Source of the DNA: Aquarana catesbeiana
Lineage: Eukaryota; Chordata; Amphibia; Anura; Ranidae
Length of the DNA: 64,000 nucleotides
Reading direction: 5' to 3'
NCBI RefSeq assembly: GCF_042186555.1
Contig: NC_133329.1
Location: 71,344,726-71,408,725, forward strand
Positions 58,601 to 64,000 of the stretch are shown piece by piece. How positions within the stretch are numbered: position 1 is the stretch's first letter; every line of letters starts with the position of its first letter. The notes below the pieces were generated by a model. That model was not told the DNA's origin and made no database searches. It saw only the letters and a list, made by a program, of their open reading frames with translations. The position numbers were made by a program, and so were the translations under genes.

Positions 58601-60025
58601 AGTAACCGTAGCACAAACCTTCGGGGTTAAAGGGAGGCAATGCTCAGAGCAGTATGGAGAGGAGAAGGACACCACCTTGGTGCTCCATTGGATCTGCGGA
58701 TCATGAGCTTGTAACCAGGGCAGACCGAGGATGACTGGGAAGATGGGAGAGTGGATGAGGTTGAGCCGTAGGAGTTCCTGATGCCCGGAGTCGGTGGTTA
58801 CTAGGATAGGCTGGGTCTCTTGGGTGATTGGACCTGAACTAGGAAGAGACCCATCGGCTAGATGCACTTGTAAACCTTGGGCCTTTGTTTGCAAGGGAAT
58901 ACGGAGGCTGCGGGCCAAGGCTGCATCCATGAAGCAGCTACAAGCCCCCGAATCAATGATGGCGGGTAGGCGAGACTCCCCTTCCGGTAGCTGCAAGGAA
59001 ACAGACAACATCACATAAGACTTTGGAGCATCATTATCCTGGTAATTCATCAATCTAGGCTGAAGGAACTTACTGGGCCTTATTGGACAACTGCGCAGGA
59101 AGTGTCCCGCTCCCCCGCAGTACAGACACAAATTGGACTGCCGTCTGCGTTGCCTCTCTTCCGAAGTTAGCGGGGCCCGGACCAGGCCTAGCTGCATGGG
59201 CTCAGCTTCAGGAGGTGTTGTGGAAGATGGTGACGGCATGGATGGGGCTCTAAACGACGTCCACGTAGGGCGTGGACCCTGAAACCGCTCCGAGCGGCGT
59301 TCTCGCAAGCGCCTGTCCAGTTTCGTGGCTGCCTGAATGAGCTCTTCCAAGGTCTCCGGAGTCTCCATCCTGGCTAGCTCATCCTTGAGGAGTTCAGACA
59401 AGCCTTGACGGTACTGGTAGCGAAGAGCCGGCTCGTTCCAATTCGTGTCGGCCGCCCATTTACGGAACTCTACCGTATAATCTTCAATGGGTCTCCTTCC
59501 TTGGGACAAGTGGTGGAGAATGGCTTCAGCGGTAGCCTTCCGTTGCGGGTCATCATAGAGTTTGGACATACCCTCGAAGAAGGTATCTATGGAATTTAAC
59601 ACAGGACTTCCCTGTTCCATTAAGCCGTGGGCCCAGGCCTGAGGTTCCTCTGACAGCAGCGAGATAGCGAAACCCACCTTGACAATCTCTGATGCAAATG
59701 TCCGGGGCTGGAGGGCAAAGTAAAGAGAACATGCGTTCTTAAAAGCTCTGAATCTTTTACGGTCCCCGGAGAACCGTTCGGGCGTAGGGATCCTAGGCTC
59801 GGGAAGCGCCATGACAACGGTAGGGCTGGCGGTGGCCTGGGGAAGCGGACCTTCATTGCTGGGTGCCGGAACTGCAGCGGCAGGGGGAAGTACTCCAGTA
59901 ATCTGTTGGAGGCGGTTGTCAATTTGAGTATACCCCTCCTGTAACTTCTGGACTGAGTCGGCCAAAGTGGAGACCTGTTGGCACAGGATCTCCAAAGGAG
60001 AGCGCGCTCTGTCGGCCTCGGACAT
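55529..60025 (-). CDS. Gag-Pol polyprotein with chromodomain
   Basis: Single frame of about 1,498 residues from the ATG at 60025 to a TGA at 55529. In order (residues approximate): coiled-coil/gag region 1-290; CCHC zinc knuckle CLYCGGAGHFLRSC near 300; aspartic protease DSGA near 358; reverse transcriptase with YLDDILIF near 672; RNase H with TDHKNLEYL near 892; integrase HHCC zinc module near 1015-1055; integrase core with Asp in SMDFIVDLP, Asp in VSDRGVQF and Glu in GQTERTN; chromodomain (FEVESILN, YLIQWKGYPPEDNSWEP) near 1373-1425. All catalytic motifs are present and I see no stop or frameshift. The start just inside the LTR edge is the first Met in frame (MSEADRARSPLE). The last 57 codons, an Arg-rich tail, lie inside the 3' LTR. 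The protein would make cDNA and integrate it, with the chromodomain steering to modified histones. Confidence 0.95.
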   Translation of the reverse strand: MSEADRARSPLEILCQQVSTLADSVQKLQEGYTQIDNRLQQITGVLPPAAAVPAPSNEGPLPQATASPTVVMALPEPRIPTPERFSGDRKRFRAFKNACSLYFALQPRTFASEIVKVGFAISLLSEEPQAWAHGLMEQGSPVLNSIDTFFEGMSKLYDDPQRKATAEAILHHLSQGRRPIEDYTVEFRKWAADTNWNEPALRYQYRQGLSELLKDELARMETPETLEELIQAATKLDRRLRERRSERFQGPRPTWTSFRAPSMPSPSSTTPPEAEPMQLGLVRAPLTSEERQRRRQSNLCLYCGGAGHFLRSCPIRPSKFLQPRLMNYQDNDAPKSYVMLSVSLQLPEGESRLPAIIDSGACSCFMDAALARSLRIPLQTKAQGLQVHLADGSLPSSGPITQETQPILVTTDSGHQELLRLNLIHSPIFPVILGLPWLQAHDPQIQWSTKVVSFSSPYCSEHCLPLTPKVCATVTTSSDKLQQIPSEYLEFQEVFNKQMADRLPPHRPYDCPIDLLPGSVIPFGRIFPLSETELETLRQYIDENLEKGFIRPSSSSAGAGIFFVGKKDGSLRPCVDYRQLNNITIKNRYPLPLIPELFQRFRSAKVFSKLDLRGAYNLVRIRAGDEWKTEFRSRFGHFEYLVMPFGLCNAPATFQHLVNDIFREYLDDFLVVYLDDILIFSSTIELHKGHVKKVLTILKQHKLYLKVEKCEFERSVVQFLGFIISAGGIAMDPQKIQAIQDWPAPSDKKGVQRFIGFANFYRKFIIGFSTIVAPITQLTRQHNSFRWSEAAQEAFLKLKDLFSSAPILRHPDPSQPYVLEVDASEIATGAILSQRQGPKAILHPVAFASRKLSPPELNYDVGDRELLAIKFALEEWRYLLEGALHPVMIFTDHKNLEYLRTAKRLKPRQARWALFFSRFNFHISYRPGSKNGKADALSRMFSAESQTSEPGTILSSQNFLGVAQVDLMSSIKSSSNSCMEPEVQSLKRNGNFFWICGKIFVPRETRSLTLQMCHDHKLAGHFGVRKTSELVSRSFWWPGWRRDCKEYVATCPPCQRNKGRNIKSWGLLRPLPIPERPWSDVSMDFIVDLPASGGFTTIFVVVDRLFKMAHFLPMKGTPSALETANIFLKEIIRLHGVPKNIVSDRGVQFTSKFWRELCKALNIKVCLSSAYHPQSNGQTERTNQTLEQYLRCFCSGSQDDWASLLPYAEFADNNSVHAATNQTPFWANCGFHPTFLSNDVPEIAVPAVHDRVASLQANFQRIQDMLQRAQTDYKEQYDRGRRENPTFKLGEEVWLSTTNLKLSVPLRKLGPKFIGPFPIKRIINPVAMELALPKTYRIHPVFHVSLLKPVVDSTFPERGELPPPPVRVDGENEFEVESILNCRKKGRQLQYLIQWKGYPPEDNSWEPARNLHAPRLIQSFHRDHPEVMSSLGVQCPPLGGGHCQEAQAASVRRAPRRMRGGLTLCRTPVSGPMVRRARVHGGPRVRAVAVRVPGGVSR

Positions 60026-60028
60026 CTG

Positions 60029-60038
60029 GCTGGTTAGT
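60029..60038 (-). promoter_or_regulatory. Probable self-priming primer-binding site of the gypsy element
   Basis: Two bases inside the 5' LTR edge the element RNA reads ACUAACCAGC. The exact complement, GCUGGUUAGU, lies in the same RNA within the 5' LTR (- strand of 60631-60640). No TGG-starting tRNA-type site follows the LTR. Tf1/sushi-type chromodomain elements prime cDNA with the 5' end of their own RNA in just this way. Confidence 0.55.
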
Positions 60039-60040
60039 AC

Positions 60041-60860
60041 TGTCAAAGACTATACTCACCGAGGCTGAGATGCCCAGAGCGGCTCGCCCTTACGACCACG
60101 CGCACCTGACCCCTGGAGGTGATACAGGGAGTTGGGGGCACGCGGAGGCACGGGCTTCCGGTGGTGACTGAATTCCCAAAGGAAGTCCGTGTAGCCGTTG
60201 GGCACTGGAGGAGCTGCAAACAAGTGGTTAGCTGAAACTGGGGTATCAGGTCGGGCAAGTCCATTATTCAGGCAGAGATCAGGACCGGGGTATCGGGCAA
60301 GAGCAAGTCCGTGTAACAGGCTGAGATCAGGGGTATCAGGCAGGCAGAGGGTAATCCGTTAAACAAGCAGAGGTCAGAGGTATCAGGCAGGCAGAGAGTA
60401 ATCCGTTTTACAAGCAGAGGTCAGGGGTATCAGGCAGGCAGAGAGAGTAATCCGTTTCACAAGCAGAGGTCAGGGGTATCAGGCAGGCAGAGAGAGTAGT
60501 CCGTTTCACCAGCAGAGATCAGGGGTATCAGGCAGGCAGGGAGAGTAATCCGTTTCACAAGCAGAGTTAGCACAGGGAACACAATAGGTAGCAGGGAATA
60601 TCAGGCACAGGGGACAGGGCACAGCTCACGACTAACCAGCAACCCGACTGGGTGCTGGAGCCGTCAGAAGTAGCCCACCGGCGAGCGCGTCAGCGTGACG
60701 CGCCGCCGGGCACCCGCACGGCCACGGCGCGCACACGGGGACCGCCGTGCACCAGCGCGCGCCGCACCATTGGGCCGCGAACGGGTGTACGGCGCAGCGT
60801 GAGTCCTCCGCGCATGCGCCGTGGAGCCCGGCGGATGGAGGCGGCTTGTGCCTCCTGACA
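60041..60860 (-). repeat. 5' LTR of the gypsy element
   Basis: 820 bp, near identical to 54880-55699, with the same five roughly 48-bp tandem units (about 60326-60569). The GCTGGTTAGT segment (- strand, 60640-60631) may mark the start of the R region if self-priming is right. Confidence 0.95.
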
Positions 60861-60865
60861 AAGCC

Positions 60866-61109
60866 GCTTCCTGCAGTGGCACACTTGCGGGCACTGCTCG
60901 TTGAAGTGAGGGGGGAAAAGCAGAGGTTCAGGAGCTCACAGAGAAAGTTATAAGACACAATTTCATGAAAAATAGATTACAGGGCCATTAAATAGTGGAT
61001 GTGTATGGTTTATTTTTGGAGAATAAGGATGTGGTTTAGTGTCATGTCATGTTATTAAAACCAAAGCAATTATGTAGCTACAGTTACTGTCAATGACTGT
61101 TAATTACCG
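60866..61109. other. Unassigned sequence
   Basis: Continuation of the pre-insertion sequence after the gypsy element, then AT-rich DNA. No gene recognised. Confidence 0.4.
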
Positions 61110-61125
61110 TATAATCCAGACAATG

Positions 61126-62931
61126 AACAGAAAAAGGGAAAATGGGGTGAACAACCCCGGGAATTTTAAGGTGCTTGTATTAAGAAGTAAATAGAGTAGA
61201 TAGACATGTATAGCTTATCCATAAAAAAGATTTTTATTACAATTGATATAAATTACACAACATAATTAAAAAGTATCTCAGTATCTCAGTATACACATCC
61301 ACTTTGGGTAGACAGTAGAAAAATACCACTCAATAATACCACTCAACATGTTTCGTTCATTTGGAGCTTCCTCAGGAGTTTTGGTATAAATTTATGGTAT
61401 ACTAGAAATGATAAGAAAAACATGGATGAGATATCGTGTTACATAATAAAATTTTCAATCTAGAATATATTAGTATGTAAGTATATGGATAACATGTCAT
61501 ATAAAACTGTAAACAGCTGAAAAAAATCAAAAAGATTGAACGACAATAAAAAATCAATCCATCAATAATAATAGTAATCTTACCAGGCTGCCAAAGATTG
61601 AATGTGAGTTGGATTGGTAAGGGAGTATTACCGATGAATAACATCAGAGATACAAGGCATCAGGTAGGTCTCTCAGACAGAGGTTCTCATCCGCTTATGG
61701 CCACAGAAGGACACAGAATTAATAAATCCTTAATAGGAAAAATAAGAGAGGTAGAATAAGGTATCAGCCAAATGATGTCAAAAAGGCATCAAGTCTGAGC
61801 ACCAAATTAACAAAGGGGTTACCTTAGGTGGAATCAAAACTCTTTTGCTGGAGGTAAAAAATCCTCACTGCAAGCACAAGCGTCGGTTTAGATGGAGATT
61901 CCCAGCCAGCAATTGAAGGGTCAAGAAGATCTTGATAGTAACCAAAGGGGTAAATGCACAAGGATACAACTAGAAGAACAAAGTAATAAAAGTACTAGTA
62001 CAATGAGGTCCATATGTGTAGACCATCAAGCGGAGTCAAATATAGGACACTTACCTATGGTGATGGTTCAGACAGGCATGGGGTGGGAGAGAAACAACCT
62101 CTCCCCTAGAAAAGGAGCCTACGACAGAGGATTGCGGTATGAAACTGCGTTCTTAGGAGGCCCAGGGGAGCGTGTGGATAATGGAGGAGGCGGAGGCATC
62201 ATGGCGTGATGCAAAACACGTCATTACCTACAATGCGCATGCGCCAAGTGGTAAAGTGTACAGAGCGCGTCATTCATCATGGCAAAAGCCGATGGCGTCA
62301 TCTTAGAAGAGAGAAGGATCTGGAAAATGGGGAATAAGCCGAGCAAGTCATTTAACACGGCAAAGGCCAACGGCGCCATCTTGGAAAAGGGAAGGATCTG
62401 AATAGGATGAATATCAGTGAAAGATGGCACATTCAAAATATAAACCTAGGAAAATGAATTGAGGATAAATAAATATATTATCCACAACATAACCTCCCAT
62501 GGGACTGACACCTCTAGGGCTCCCAAATGAACGGCGATTGATTACCCGCACAGTTCATTGAGTGCCCCTGGCGTCCGTGTGAGCCAAACAATAAAAGGAC
62601 AGGAATACAAATGAATGCGGGCCTAGATGATGCTTAATAGATACTAATGCTAGCAATAGTAATTATAGTATATGGGAATAATTTAGAGGCAGCCTGGAAA
62701 GAAATTGAGGAATACCAGACAAATAGGGAAGGATATGTACTTATATACAATATATTTACGGTATTCGAAAAAATTGAAAATAAACAATGAAAAAAAAGAA
62801 AAAAAAATCAATCTTTCTCTCAGTCTCGGGGTTGTTTACCCCATTTTCCCTTTTTCTGTTCATAATATTTATGGGATGTGGTGCTAAGTTTCAAATGTTC
62901 CTGCCCTCATTATTGTTTTTGTTATTGTTGT
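61126..62931. mobile_element. Non-coding retroelement-like insertion with inverted ends
   Basis: Flanked by the 16-bp direct repeat TATAATCCAGACAATG at 61110-61125 and 62932-62947. The first about 40 bp (AACAGAAAAAGGGAAAATGG...) recur inverted at about 62821-62861. A CTGAGGA...GAAAC motif on the - strand (61375-61350) is like those of the Penelope pair. No reading frame resembles RT. Outward-facing inverted ends and a long duplication match the layout of the Penelope pair, so a Penelope-derived non-autonomous insertion is my best guess. Confidence 0.6.
61347..61375 (-). ncRNA. Hammerhead-ribozyme-like motif
   Basis: On the - strand CTGAGGA (61375-61369), a weak stem, then GAAAC (61354-61350) and a palindromic ACATGT (61352-61347) followed by T. 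The core is closer to consensus than in the large Penelope pair because GAAA is kept. Helix II is poor. Confidence 0.35.
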
Positions 62932-63120
62932 TATAATCCAGACAATGTTTCATCGTGTGGATTTATTGCAGTTTTTTTCAAACCTGTTTTGCAACGGCCT
63001 CCACAAGTTCCAACACATGGAGGCAAACAGTCTGGGAATGATTTACTAAAACTGGTGCACACATAAGTGTGTGCAGCTCTGCAGAGTAACCAATCAGCTT
63101 CCAGGTTTTATTGTCAAATC

Positions 63121-63629
63121 TTAAAGCGATATTAAAGCTTTGCTTTTTTAAATAACAAACATGTTATACTTACCTCCTCTGTGCAGTGGTTTTGCACAGA
63201 GCAGCCCGGATCCTCCTCTTCTTGGGTTCCTCTCCTGGCTCCCCCTTCCTGCCGGGTTCCCCCCCTGGCTCCCCCTTCCTGCCGGGTTCCCCCCCTAGAG
63301 CAGGCAGCTTGCTTTGGGGGCACCCAATCAGGCATGTTCTCGAGCCATGGCTCTATGTGTCGATTTACACAGAGAGCTGAGGCGCGACCCGCCCCTCCGT
63401 TTCCTGATTGACTCACTGGCTGTGATTGACAGCAGCAGGAGCCAATGGCCAAAAGCCAATCAGGAGTGTGAGTCCCCAGAGAGTCAAGGCTATCATGGAC
63501 ATCGCCGGATTGAGAGGAGGCTCGGGTAAGTATTGGGGGGGTTGGGGCTGGTGCACACAGAAGGTTTTTTTACCTTCATGCATAAAATACATGAAGGTAA
63601 AAAACCTTGTGCTTTTACAACCACTTTAA
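63121..63629. mobile_element. TTAA-bounded MITE (piggyBac-like target), copy 2
   Basis: TTAA at 63121-63124 and 63626-63629. It shares ACATGTTATACTTACCTYC and the terminal hairpin GGTTTTTTTACCTTCATGCA / TGCATGAAGGTAAAAAACC-like with the copy at 14146-14650. It contains a CCTGCCGGGTTCCCCCC tandem (about 63235-63298). Confidence 0.7.
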
Positions 63630-63650
63630 TTGAACAAGCTGAAGTTATGT

Positions 63651-63883
63651 CTGGTTCACACCTATGCAGGTTGCAGTTTGCATATTCCAGGTGCATTTTG
63701 CGTTTTTCAATACATGTTTTTGATCCATTGAAGTCTATGAAACCAAAAACCAGAAAAAAGTCCCTGGCCCCTTCAATAAAATGCATAGATGTGAATGTGA
63801 CCCATAGGAAACCATGTTAAATGGACTGTAGGGTGTTTCTGCAAAACTGAAAATGCATTAAAAAATGTATAGGTGTGAACCAG
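63651..63883. mobile_element. Short MITE with CTGGTTCACACCTAT ends
   Basis: Left CTGGTTCACACCTAT and right ATAGGTGTGAACCAG are exact inverted repeats 233 bp apart. Non-coding. Confidence 0.7.
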
Positions 63884-64000
63884 GCCTTAGAAGCTGATTG
63901 GTTACTATGCACAGCTGCACCAAATTCTGTGAAGAAACATTTCTTTCCATGTCTTACAGAGTCTCTGGACACACTCTGAGGATGGCTGTCTCTTTTTAAA

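Larger units (their letters stand above)
54880..60860 (-). mobile_element. Ty3/gypsy chromodomain LTR retrotransposon, apparently intact
   Basis: Two 820-bp LTRs (54880-55699 and 60041-60860) begin TGTCA and end TGACA. They are flanked by the 5-bp duplication AAGCC (54875-54879 and 60861-60865). One long uninterrupted Gag-Pol frame reads on the - strand. I count about 14 differences between the LTRs by eye (about 1.7%), so the insertion is recent. A polypurine tract (AGGAGGGGGGCAC on the - strand, 55700-55712) adjoins the 3' LTR. There is no envelope gene. Confidence 0.96.
62990..63950. mobile_element. Old MITE split by two younger MITEs
   Basis: GATTTACTAAAACTGGTGCA with AACCAATCAGCTTCCAGG on the left, and AGAAGCTGATTGGTTACTAT with GCACAGCTGCACCAAATTC on the right, are two ends of one common frog repeat. 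They are separated by the elements at 63121-63629 and 63651-63883. Non-coding. Confidence 0.5.

Noticed and set aside
60632..60958. Cys/Ala-rich frames across the 5' LTR of the gypsy element
   Set aside because: GC-rich LTR sequence, partly duplicated in the 3' LTR and extending into flanking DNA. No independent gene is supported.

Overview
This is vertebrate nuclear DNA, most likely from a frog with a large, transposon-rich genome (a true-frog-like anuran). Host coding sequence is limited to three immunoglobulin-domain exons with clean splice sites, all phase 1-1 and all on the + strand. The transposon mix is typical of amphibians: DIRS, Penelope-like elements (PLE) with a GIY-YIG endonuclease, Tx1/L1-type LINEs, PIF/Harbinger, hAT, Tc1 and a chromodomain Ty3/gypsy element. 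There is no prokaryotic organisation. The species assignment is inference.

Host gene: a V-set exon (14750-15070), a C1-set exon (30301-30600) and a second C1-set exon (52083-52367) fit a V-C1-C1 cell-surface protein of the SIRP / NCR3LG1 (B7-H6)-like type. The signal-peptide exon and the membrane/cytoplasmic exons lie outside the window or were not recognised. The introns are 15.2 kb and 21.5 kb and consist mostly of transposons. The first C1 exon has serine where the first disulfide cysteine is expected.

Layout. 1-1.57 kb: unrecognised DNA and an inverted repeat. 1.57-14.0 kb: a DIRS element (gag, RT-RNase H, tyrosine recombinase, inverted termini, internal complementary region) split by a 7.2-kb Harbinger transposon at a TTA target. 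That Harbinger carries three genes: MADF-domain protein, Myb/SANT-like protein and DDE transposase. 14.1-20.9 kb: the V exon, several MITEs and a hAT-type element holding a 31-bp minisatellite and a GC-rich palindrome. 20.87-30.15 kb: two PLE copies joined head to head and flanked together by one 14-bp target duplication. 30.3 kb: first C1 exon. 30.7-31.6 kb: a TTAA-bounded element. 31.65-37.60 kb: an L1/Tx1 LINE with a 16-bp duplication. 37.8-38.3 kb: a Tc1 scrap containing a MITE that is an end-derived relative of the large Harbinger. 38.60-39.91 kb: a hAT-type element. 39.97-49.89 kb: a second L1 on the - strand with a 17-bp duplication and tandem 5' monomers, interrupted by a 2.65-kb palindromic hAT-type element. 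50.4-51.5 kb: another TTAA element. 52.1 kb: second C1 exon. 52.6-54.3 kb: a second array of the same 31-bp minisatellite family. 54.88-60.86 kb: a recent, apparently intact Ty3/gypsy chromodomain retrotransposon on the - strand. 61.1-62.9 kb: a non-coding retroelement-like insertion with a 16-bp duplication. 63-64 kb: nested MITEs.

Several insertions are bounded to the base by target duplications, so their relative order can be read: Harbinger is younger than DIRS, the palindromic hAT is younger than L1 number 2, the SINE is younger than the PLE pair, and the Harbinger MITE is younger than the Tc1 scrap. The most unusual items are the three-gene Harbinger with its derived MITE, the PLE inverted dimer inserted as one unit, the palindromic hAT beside its single-arm relative, and the gypsy element with a visible self-priming signal and an LTR-encoded C-terminal tail.
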